From Amphibalanus amphitrite (lineage: Eukaryota > Arthropoda > Thecostraca > Balanomorpha > Balanidae): a DNA stretch of 64,000 nt. This document shows, in pieces, positions 55,826 through 64,000 of this stretch. The translations under genes were made by a program, and so were the position numbers. The notes below the pieces were generated by a model. That model was not told the origin of the DNA. It worked only from the letters and a program-made list of their open reading frames with translations, and did no database searches. The stretch lies in assembly GCF_019059575.1 (NCBI RefSeq), contig NW_024881505.1, positions 1,507,501 through 1,571,500 of the forward strand. The letters run 5' to 3'. Every line of letters begins with the position of its first letter. Position 1 is the stretch's first letter.

Positions 55826-58800
55826 CTGTGGAAAATAACACAAGGTTAGAATGATGTGCTTGCAGCCTAACCGCTCTTTGTGACATTTGCTGTTACTTGC
55901 ATTAGTAAGACCGAGTGTCAGGCTGTAATCGTAAGTATTGCTCCGTTGCATGATGCGACGTTTATAGCGCTGATCTGCTTTCGAGCGAAATCACAGGCCG
56001 ATTAACTACCGAATGCAATGAAATTACCGCTAAATAAAGTTACCACCCGCGCCAAATAAGGTAACCCTGACATAAATCTCCAGATTTAACGACCAGTTTC
56101 TGTTTAATTGGACCATAAATGCCAGCTGGGCTTACGTGTTGTTCCATTATAAGCTGCCATCTGCCCACACCGCTATGCATTCACTGACCTGAGAGGTGAT
56201 GGGTCCAATCGAACCTCCAGCTGACCCGGATCCCGAAGCACCACCGCCTGCTCCTGATGAAGACGCAGAGCCTCCCGCTGAAGAGCCGTCTTCAGAAGAG
56301 CTTCCTCCGAGGGAATCTCCCTCTGAATCACTGCCACTGCCTGCTTCTGAGGAACTTCCACCATCTAAGAAGATGACTCCACCATCGCTCGATGTGAACT
56401 GGGCATTGCTTGACAAGAAACCGTCGGACGCAACGATCACCTCGCTATCTCCGTCACCAAATCCTGCCTGGAGGCCGCCGGAGTCGTCTCCGAACCGGCT
56501 GCCGCCTCCGGCCGAATTACTACCATCCAGCAGTCCTTGGCTCGACCCATCGTCTCCGAACTGCCCGGCGCCTTCAGCCGAGGACTGGTCGAAGAACAGA
56601 CCACCCTGACCGGCTCCGGCACCTCCGTCAGAAGTTGACCCAGCATCTCCTTCGCTGACACCTCCCTGGGAGAGGTCGCCGTCCGCCGACTGCCGTCCGC
56701 TGTACGTCGAAGGGTCGGGCGGAGGAGGCGCGAAACCGACCATCACCTGCTGGTCGGTGATGACGAAGCCGCTGTTGCCCTCGACGCGGTAGAACAGCTT
56801 ACGGAGGTCGCCGTTGGGGTCGACCACCTGGAAGTTGCCGACCACCACTCCTGCGTCGTCCCGCTGTTCCGTGTGGGACTTCTGGTCGCCCGTTTCCGGA
56901 ACGTTCACATCGTACTGGTACTCGTACGGCTGTACGGAATTGGGGGTAATGAGCGTCAGCAAGCTATCAAGTCTATCGTTACGTTGATGGCATGTTAAAG
57001 CTTCGATTTTTCAATGAAATAGCATTGTGTGAAATGGAAAATACTTCATTCATGTCACAAGCATAGATTTGATTGTTCAATTGCCGAGCATTTGGTGAAC
57101 AAGGGTTCTAAAAATGCGAAATATCCTTGAATCCGGGTTAACGCGGGATGTCCTTGAAGAGATATGTCAGCCTCACTTCCAAAGTCTATGAGCACATCAA
57201 CTGTATTTACCTGCAGGCTGCCCGGGTCAGACACGGCATCTTGGGGTGCCGGTCGGGCCCATCCGAGGGCGGCCGTTACGACCAGCAGCACCAGGACCTG
57301 CCGGGGAGGACTCGGGCTCAGACTCAAACTCAGACTCAGACTCCTGTGGAATTTCCTGAACGGGCTGTGACAGCGGAAATGCGATACCGATGTCTTATGT
57401 CGGACAAAAATGAAGCTATGCAGAACTATTAATCAATCGATGTTTAGCTATCACATAGCTGGAATTTAGGCCATTCGATTGTTTCGTACCCGACTTCGAG
57501 AGTGCTTCAAACAGACATGATCTGTGTTGTCAATGACATGTCAGATATTTTTTTGCTGTCTATTTTTGTTGATCAAATCTCTTTGATCTTATTGTCCTAT
57601 TAGACATGTTGCAGTATACAATTTACATCAAGTTCCACCAGCGCATCTGACACACAAACCTCTCCTGTTCCAAACCTCTTGCTCATTCCTTGCTTGACCT
57701 GAATGGACAATCCTCAGACGCATCGCGGTTACAGAGTAAAATAGAGGCAGTATTGCATACGGCAGCTGTGGAAACTCCTACAGCCACCTCAGATACTATC
57801 TGGTTTGTTTCCACATATCACGTCTAAACCCCACCCCTTGCCCGACGTCCGAGGCTACCGCTGTGCCTGTCACGACACGGATTGTCAATGCATAGCCAAA
57901 CCCCATCTGTAGCTGGAAAGATCAATATCAAACATATATCTTACCCTGCTGTCAGTCTCGCAACTGCTAACATCTTGTGGTTTTCCAAGATAAAACGTAG
58001 TAAACGTGAGCTATTTGCGTGCAATCTGTCTCAGAAATGAGCCATTTCTGTGACTTATCCGGGTAATGAAATCAAAGTATGGTTTTAGATGGCCGATAAG
58101 CTTTTGCGGATGACCGATTTTTACATGCAAGCGTTGTGTATTAGATGGATTTTGTTTATATTTCAGAGCACTGGGTGGAAAGATAGCCCATGGAAGTTTC
58201 CCATATGTAGGGGAGGATGGGGTAATTTGGACGCTTTTTTTAGAAAACGATGTAACTTAAAATTGACGACACATTTCTGCATTTTCTCAACGCTGGCAGG
58301 TGTCGCATACATTTTACTTTACTGGACAGTGAACTTGAAATAATAGAGTAATAATTACTTATATTGAACTTGTGACGGATTACAAAGGTCCGCAAGGCGG
58401 CCAAATTGCCCCACTAGCAGGGTTATTTGGCCGGGGGTGTGGGGCAATTTGGCCGGTGTTAGTTTGCGGTCGGGATTTTCTGTTATATTGCGAGTCAGCC
58501 TCAGATTCAGCAATGACGTGTGACCTATGACGCATTTGCCGCATTTTGAAGGTTGACTCAGGGGTCACAGGGGTCAAAATAGCCAAATTAGCGGCTCTAG
58601 ATGCGAAGACAGTTTTTTACGAATAACTTTTGAAGTAATCAAGCTAGGCCAAAACTTCGAGTACCATCGTAATTCTCTCGTCAGTCCGCATCGAAACATA
58701 TATGTGTTGACCTCGAGAAGTCAAGGTCAAAGGTTGACCTCAGGCACGTTACCTCAGGTCGCTTGACCTTAACCCGCGCCCTGATGGGGGGGGCCATTTT

Positions 58801-61800
58801 GGCCCCCCCCCCCTGTGGTTTTTCTGAAATAGCGAGAAAACGGCGGCGCGCAGCGCCGCCAAATTTTGGGTACCTTACCGGACATCAATTTGACACCTTC
58901 ACACAAAATTTCAAGTCACAGGTCACCTCAGGTCAGGAGTTATTGAGGTCAAACTGAGGTCATGTTCGAGTAAAAATGAGCAAAAAACATGACATCTTGA
59001 AACGCTCACCAATTCTACAGTTAACAAGCAATTTTAAAGTTCTTGATGTGGTTGTGTAGACAAAAAACGGCGCTACAAAACTGCTATCTCGGATTTTCGA
59101 AATTTTGGGATTTTGACCCCCAAAAATCAAAAAAAATTGATTTTTTTAGAAAAACTCAAAAAATTTCCAAAAATTTTTAGAATTTCGAAAAAAACCGGAA
59201 TATATGTGATAGTCCTTGCGCTCTTCGATATACATACCAAATTTTAGATCGATACCTCTTTTTTTGGCCAAGTTATAGCGAAAAAAACTGTTAAAAATTG
59301 ATGACGTCAAATTTTTGAACTCAATTTTTAGCAATTCTAGACCTCGTAGCGCAAAACGGAGACCACCATTGAACTCCCCGTGACGAGCTGCATCGAATCG
59401 ATACCCATTTTATGCAAAAATATCAACTTTGAAATTTGACCTAATTTGACCTGACCTTGACCTGACCTTGACCTGACCTTGACCAAAACGTGACCTAAGC
59501 TGGCCCTAAAGTCTGTCTGACCCACATAATCGCATTTGTCATGTAAAATGGACCATAAAACATGTATCACACGACACTTTCATATTGTGACCCCCCAGTG
59601 ACCTGACCTCTGTGACCTGACCTGGTATCAGTGACCTCAAATAGCAAAATATGTGTTTGAAGAACATTTCCCCATCGATGATTTTCAATGAAATGCATTT
59701 TACACGATTTTACAACGCATTTCTTGAAATGCCTGTAAACGGTGAAAATTCGACCTTTGACCTGACCTGTGACGTCATCGGTTTGACCGAGGTCAATGAA
59801 ATTGGGTCACAAGGTAGTTCCCCGTTGGGGCTATCCAACACCGTTTACCGCTTGTCGCTATGTTGCGTGGTTCTCGAGATCTGAGGGGGGGGGCCAAAAT
59901 GGCCCCCCCCCCCATCAGACCGCGTTGCTCGGCAGACCCCATCTGGGCGCGGGTTAAGGTCACGTGATTTTAAGGTCATCATGCATATCATTCGATGCGC
60001 CTTGGCGAGCTGAACAGAATGAGACCATTTGTGCGGCTGTACCATTTTTATATAAGGATTTATTAGCAAAAAACGTTTGGTAACCTTTGATGACGTCACA
60101 TGCTCTTACAGTTGACCAATCGGAAGTAAGGCATCAAAGTAGTCAAAGTTGGTCATGAATCATGTCATTTATGGTACAACTGACCATGAAAACTCGGCCG
60201 TCCCAGCATAGTGACCATGAGCGCACCAGCCAAGTTGCCCCGCTAGTCCCGGCCAAATTACCCCATATTGCCATTCTGAAAATGTTTGTCTATAAAGTCA
60301 TCACGGCTATATGGAATTAGATGAAATTGGTCTTGGAACCGCTGAACACCCCCAAGAATGGCGCTATAATGTCTGAATTCGTTTTTAGCCCAAATACTAC
60401 ATGTTATACAACTTTGTAAATAGAAGTAAAACTTACCATTTTCTAATGAAATTAACGTTTTATTAATTTTGAATAAAACTACGAGGGGCAAAGTTTTGGC
60501 ATTTGTCCTCCATTTATTTCTACCCATGACAAATGAATAGAGACTAGAGTTGTTTCATTCACTTTTATTAGACATCGTACAGGTGGGGGCGGCCAATTTA
60601 CACCACCGGCCAAATTACCCCACTCTCCCCTACCTTTCTGAATGATGATTTTGCGTGGTGAAGAGTCATGAGCACGTATAAAAAGTCCCATGCTTTTAAA
60701 TACTTGTATGACTGCCTACCTAAACACCTTTGCGAATGGCTGGTTTCACTTAAACCGTCGTTGATTAACGGTATCTGTAAAATTGATTTTGATTATATTG
60801 AACACTGATGTTGCCTTAATTCTTGTCTTAACCCTCGCCCTGGCAGGGGGGGTCGATGCGACCCCCCCCCCTAAGGTTTTTCGAAGATAGCGTAAAAACG
60901 GCGGCGCGCAGCGCCGCCAAATTTGGCACAGCCTATGGGGCAACCTTTTTACATATAACCTGAAAATTTCAGGTCCGGGTGACCTTGGGTCAGGTCACCA
61001 GGTCAGAAAAACCGGTACAAGGTCATGGTCAACTTTCAATTTTCTGTTTGCACCTGTCCAACTCACAGTTCTTGACTGATTTCCATCAAACTTTCAGGGT
61101 GTGCTAAGTTCACCGAGTTGTATAACATATAGTTCGGGTTTTTTGAGGTCACTGACCTGAGGTCAGTTAGAGGTCATTACGTCATAATGTTAAGCCTATG
61201 GGAAAATACTAAATTCGGAAAATACTGGAGATATCCGCTTCTTTCTATCACTTTTGTGCTTCGAAACCACAGTACTTAACAGCAGGTCACTTGGTGCTTC
61301 TTTGTTTGGTGTACTTATCCATGGGTCAGGTCAAATGAGGTCAACCGAGGTCAAATGACGTTTTTGCCAATAACTTGGCACATAATGAAGCTAGAGCTTA
61401 AAAAATGGTGTCATTGTGTTCCTTGTGATCAGCCGAATCGAATGATATGCCATATGATGCAATTTGGTTAAGTTGAACTTAATTAATCAATTAAAGTTCA
61501 CTTACAATTTAAGAAAAACTTTAAGTACACTTAAGCAAGCTAAAAAGTATGCCATTCGACGCGCCTTGACGTGCTGAGTTCACTGGTGCTTTTCGTTTTG
61601 CTCTATCTTAAATAGATCAAAAGTTATAAGCGGAAAACTTTTGACATGTTTTTAGCGAAATTTTTACATTTATACCCCCCAAAACCCCCCTAAATATTGA
61701 CCCAGAGCAACCAAATTTGCACAGGGGCGAGAACTCCAGGGGGCCCACCTACCTACCAAATTTGGTGTTTCTAGGTGCCATAGGAGCCAATCGCGAGGGG

Positions 61801-63160
61801 GGGGGGTCGCATCGACCCCCCCCCCTGCCAGGCCGTGTTATGAAAAATGCCCTGCCAGGGCGAGGGTTAACCCTCGCCGGCCGATAGGGGTGTTGCCCCC
61901 CCCCCATATTTTTTCACGATAGCTCAGAACGCGCCGGTGATAGGGAGCTGAAACTTGGCATGCTTGACCTTTGATCCAAGCCGGATCTACGGACCTACAC
62001 TGCCAAGTCAGGTCACTGACCTATGACGTCATAAGTGAACCTCTGCACGGTCCTAAAATGTTGCAATTTCTCAACGCCCCCAGTGCCAGAGAAGCCTTCA
62101 CAAGAAGATAAAGCTTCCAGGACCTATGATCATACAGAGGTCTCACATCTTGTACATCTCAGATTTTTCATTAACGTCACATGAGGTCAGGTCTTTCACG
62201 TGACCGCATTATTATCAGTCAATGGGGAAGCATGGATATTGTTATTTTGGCGACGGGAATAATCTAAACCTAGCTCAAAGATATGGGATCGTGATTTCAG
62301 CACTACTTGCAAGGTCCAATGCTTCACTTGTGCATCGTTGACCTTGCGTGACGTGATTTATGACGTCACTAGGGTCATAAGAGTTTTTCCTCAATAATTC
62401 CCAATCGAATTGAGCTGGCGAGTCGAAAATGCCACGAATGGGCTTGGGAAGGCCGACCGAGTCGAATGATATGCGATTTAACCTCCTTTGACCTTCTTCG
62501 TGACCTGAGTGGCTCTGACCTTACTTTGGCCAGAGGTAAACACCTTACGTTGACCTCATCAAAAAAAGTATGCCATTCGACGCGCCTGAGCAAGACAAAC
62601 ACGATGGTGACAATGCCAAGATTCTGTGACAATTTTCGGCCAACTTATTTACGAAGAACAAAACCCGTGCCTTGGGGTACTTGACTTGACCTCAGAGGTC
62701 ACCGATTCACCAGAGACCTTGGATAACAATCGATGCCTCTCGTAACGGCGCACACCCCCGTTTTTTTCCGCGAGGCTCTAGCACTACTGGGGGCGGAACG
62801 GCGAACAGGAGTCGTACCAACCTCCCTCCTCGGCCTCGATTTGTAGAAAACCAATAGGTTCGAAGAGGATTAAAAGTTGCTATAATATGCTCGTAAGTAG
62901 CTAATGAAAAAGTTGTTTCTTATGTTTAAATATGAAAACACGGAACAACTAAAGTGAGAAAAATTGAGGAGCAAAGTATATCAATAACCAAGGGTTATGC
63001 CCCTCATGACTATGTATATCGTGCAAAAATAAGCAAATTGTGTATGTTTCACATGCTCACGGCTTTTCTGGGTGGCATCTAACGCTTCCCGCTGCTCTCG
63101 CACAATGTCACTTGTTCACTCGCGCTGTCTGACACGGGTCACTTGGCTCACCTGTTGCAT
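55652..63160 (-). CDS. Cuticle protein, chitin-binding type 4 (RR), four exons
   Basis: Structural protein of the exoskeleton, secreted to the cuticle where the RR domain binds chitin. Coding exons on the minus strand: 63160-63152, 57297-57211, 56929-56189 and 55825-55652; all junctions are GT..AG and all introns are phase 0. The product is 336 residues. Residues 1-17 form a signal peptide (MQQVLVLLVVTAALGWA). Residues about 33-91 are the RR chitin-binding domain (YEYQYDV, VVGNFQVVDPNGD, LFYRVEGNSGF). Residues 110-275 are a Gly/Ser/Asp-rich, resilin-like low-complexity region. The last 57 residues (PFEFHGPAFTFSIQ...) are unfamiliar to me. The start is chosen because the three-codon first exon has a TATA box upstream and joins in frame to a perfect signal peptide; an alternative ATG at 57327 lacks this. 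Intron 1 is 5.85 kb and full of transposons. Confidence 0.85.
56189..56929 (-). CDS. Cuticle gene exon 3 (RR domain and Gly/Ser-rich region)
   Basis: Acceptor ATTCCGTACAG ends at 56930; 247 codons; donor CAG/GTCAGT at 56188. It carries the whole chitin-binding domain, a PPPPDP turn, and a region rich in G, S and D with FGDG, FGDD and GGSS words. An upstream in-frame ATG at 56962 exists but lies in the intron by this model. Confidence 0.85.
57211..57297 (-). CDS. Cuticle gene exon 2 (signal peptide and linker)
   Basis: Acceptor CCCCGGCAG ends at 57298; 29 codons, VLVLLVVTAALGWARP then APQDAVSDPGSLQ; donor GTAAAT at 57210. Confidence 0.85.
57298..58207. other. Cuticle gene intron 1, unique part
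   Basis: Between exon 2 and the mariner-like element; a short CTCAGACT repeat lies at 57316-57345. No gene supported. Confidence 0.5.
58208..60632. mobile_element. GGGGCAATTTGGCC-motif MITE with nested TTAA material
   Basis: TA-flanked; left GGGGAGGATGGGGTAATTTGG, right CCAAATTACCCCACTCTCCCC. These match the TIR plan of 36484-37384, with the core changed from CAAAGCGG to TAATTTGG. The motif GGGGCAATTTGGCC or its variants recurs near 58400, 58445, 60235, 60255 and 60600. Inside lie AGGTCA-rich text (58545-58768 and 59958-60110) with a CATATCATTCGATGCG arm at 59984, and the complete TTAA element at 58769-59957. Confidence 0.7.
58769..59957 (-). mobile_element. TTAA-flanked element, family A copy in intron 1
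   Basis: Starts TTAACCCGCGCCCTGATGGG (single tag) and ends with doubled tag and GGGCGCGGGTTAA. Nearly identical to 2152-3333 over its length and to 41814-43034 in reverse. It holds an unoccupied LINE target (gcaattctagacctcgtagc near 59331) and TGACCT arrays at 59440-59485 and 59591-59640. Confidence 0.88.
60828..61870 (-). mobile_element. TTAA-flanked element, TCGATGCGA family
   Basis: Starts TTAACCCTCGCCCTGGCAGG, ends CCTGCCAGGGCGAGGGTTAA, with the right tag doubled (ccctgccagg). Words TCGATGCGA and TCGCATCGA are inverted copies. IR1 site at 61146-61158. Arms CGAATCGAATGATATGCC (61434) and TATGCCATTCGACGCG (61547) face each other, here around a TTAAGTT/AACTTAA palindromic patch instead of AGGTCA. 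Its right TTAA is the left TTAA of the next element. Confidence 0.87.
61146..61158. promoter_or_regulatory. Ecdysone-receptor-type IR1 site (AGGTCACTGACCT)
   Basis: Perfect IR1 followed by a further gAGGTCA, giving three half-sites in 20 nt. It lies within intron 1 of the cuticle gene, in a transposon. Confidence 0.6.
61867..62873 (-). mobile_element. TTAA element, second copy of the CCGGCCGAGG family
   Basis: Starts TTAACCCTCGCCGGCCGATAGG, right end decayed (aaccaataggttcgaagaggattaa, matching the start of 36334 inverted). The body matches the own sequence of 36334-40482 in reverse, including an IR1 site. Arms GTCGAATGATATGC (62461) and TATGCCATTCGACGCG (62569) flank a TGACCT core. Confidence 0.8.
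62010..62022. promoter_or_regulatory. Ecdysone-receptor-type IR1 site next to a TGACGTCA palindrome
   Basis: AGGTCACTGACCT overlaps by one base the 12-bp palindrome TATGACGTCATA (62022-62033). Position corresponds to the IR1 at 40301 in the related element. It lies about 1.2 kb downstream of the cuticle gene start, within intron 1. Confidence 0.6.
63152..63160 (-). CDS. Cuticle gene coding exon 1 (M-Q-Q)
   Basis: ATGCAACAG followed by the donor GTGAGCC (63151-63145). A very short first coding exon that stops inside the signal peptide is the usual arrangement in arthropod cuticle genes. The link to exon 2 across 5.85 kb is inferred from phase and signal-peptide fit. Confidence 0.75.
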
Positions 63161-63204
63161 GGTATCCGAATTGATGCCAGATCCGAGAGGCTGCACCAGA
63201 CGCA

Positions 63205-63240
63205 GCACTTGCAGGGGGTCATGCGACAGCGTTTTTATAC
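63205..63240 (-). promoter_or_regulatory. TATA-box promoter of the cuticle gene
   Basis: TATAAAAA on the minus strand at 63239-63232. A start about 30 nt downstream (near 63208) would give a 5' UTR of about 48 nt before the ATG at 63160. The upstream flank (63241-63480) is GC-rich. Confidence 0.65.
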
Positions 63241-63931
63241 GTGCAGCATACCATGCACGGCCGACGGGCCAATGAGCGGGCTGAGCGCGGGGACGGGGGC
63301 GGAGTTTGGGCTCATCCTCGGGGAGACGAACTGACCAGGGCCGAGGGGTCATCTCCATACTGCCCGGCCCTGCCAAAGCCCGACGCTAGGTGGTGTCTGC
63401 TGCAACAGTCTCATGCAAATCCCGCCCGCTGTAAATACAGGCTAATTAATCTGGTTAAGGTGATACAATCAGTCGCGCAGACATAATGACAGTGTAGGCA
63501 TGTATGCACCGTCTACTGCCTAAGAAACTATCACATTAAACAAGGAGATAAGCAGCGTTCTCCAAAATAGTGCCTTCGATGGCGGTAAGTATTCAGGGAA
63601 AACGGCATAGGCAAAAGAGGGGAGGGGCTGAACTAATAATGTTTGCAAGAACATTTCTGGCGACAAGGCAAGCAACAGAGGCAACACACAATAAGTTCAA
63701 TAAACAAAAAACAATACCTAAGTCTTTTGAATACCATAGGCGCATCCAAGGAAGATTACGCGGACGGATTTATGGAAGGAGGTTAAAATAAAGAAGAAGA
63801 AAAATTGGGGAGCAAAAATGTATTTATCCCGCACGGAAGACAGTGTTTACAATTGCTTCACGTGCAAAGAGAGAAAATTATCAGGTGTCGATTAACTGAT
63901 TTGTTAAACGTTAGTGACGATTAACAAACTG
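63241..63931. other. Upstream flank of the cuticle gene
   Basis: GC-rich to about 63430, then AT-rich. A short plus-strand frame at 63570-63791 starts ATGGCG/GTAAGTATT, where the bases fit a splice donor better than coding; no domain recognised. Candidate regulatory DNA for the cuticle gene. Confidence 0.35.
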
Positions 63932-64000
63932 TTAACCCGCGCCCTGATGGGGTCTGCCGAGCAACGCGGTCTGATGGGGGGGGGGGGCATTTTGGCCCCC
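63932..64000 (+). mobile_element. Left end of a family A TTAA element, cut by window end
   Basis: TTAACCCGCGCCCTGATGGG, then tctgccgagcaacgcgg, a second tag, G-run and CATTTTGG: the same as the double-tag left end at 41814. The rest lies beyond the window. Confidence 0.85.

Noticed and set aside
57055..57327. Start of the cuticle protein at the ATG of 57327
   Set aside because: The bases before 57298 are a CTGAGT-rich repeat ending in an acceptor CCCCGGCAG; the resulting N-terminus (MSLSPSPPRQ) is a poor signal peptide compared with the one made with exon 1 at 63160.
1..64000. tRNA, rRNA, CRISPR array, viral genes, bacterial operons
   Set aside because: I scanned for clover-leaf boxes, regularly spaced direct repeats with unique spacers and compact gene runs, and saw none. 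The regular AGGTCA arrays are short degenerate repeats, not CRISPR.

Overview
The window reads as a stretch of an animal nuclear genome, most likely an arthropod and plausibly a crustacean. The evidence is a split gene for a chitin-binding (Rebers-Riddiford type) cuticle protein with GT..AG introns and a TATA box, no prokaryotic gene organisation, and dense transposon relics. I cannot name the species. Almost none of the short open frames look coding. The convincing genes are the four-exon cuticle-protein gene on the minus strand (about 55.65-63.2 kb) and two non-LTR retrotransposon relics: a Tx1/L1-like element at 24.8-32.0 kb and a CR1/Jockey-like fragment at 51.6-52.0 kb.

The dominant content is a superfamily of non-autonomous DNA elements, mostly 0.9-1.2 kb, bounded by TTAA and CCC (TTAACCCKCGCC..., piggyBac-like ends). 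I count 16 with both ends visible and five partial or decayed, about 19 kb of sequence. They share an unusual end plan. One end has a single short tag, then a G-run, a short element-specific word and a C-run. The other end has the same tag twice, about 17-30 nt apart. Their interiors are packed with AGGTCA/TGACCT half-sites, TGACGTCA palindromes and a pair of CATCGAATGATAT-type arms facing each other. Three perfect AGGTCANTGACCT inverted repeats, the ecdysone-receptor type, occur.

Layout. 1-24 kb: mostly unassigned sequence with GC-rich patches and minisatellites, TTAA elements at 2.15, 7.9, 9.2 (fragment), 18.3 (inside a long-TIR mariner-like element) and 20.2 kb (remnant), and a 39-bp-TIR element at 14.9-16.2 kb. 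24.26-33.2 kb: a nest several levels deep. A TTAA element was entered by a Tx1-like LINE with a 16-bp target duplication. The LINE was later entered by two CACTG-ended (CACTA/EnSpm-like) elements with 2-bp duplications, and another TTAA element sits in the 3' remainder of the host. 33.8-48.4 kb: a cluster of TTAA elements nested in or abutting each other, three junctions in the window sharing one TTAA. 49.0-50.7 and 53.2-54.2 kb: two hAT-type elements with perfect 8-bp duplications, the second carrying a decayed TTAA-family body. 55.65-63.2 kb: the cuticle gene, whose 5.85-kb first intron separates a three-codon first coding exon from the rest and holds a mariner-like element with a TTAA element inside, plus two more TTAA elements. 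63.93 kb to the end: the start of another TTAA element.

Apart from the cuticle gene the window is a record of layered transposition. The clean excision logic (reading frame of the LINE is restored across both CACTG insertions) gives a relative order of events.
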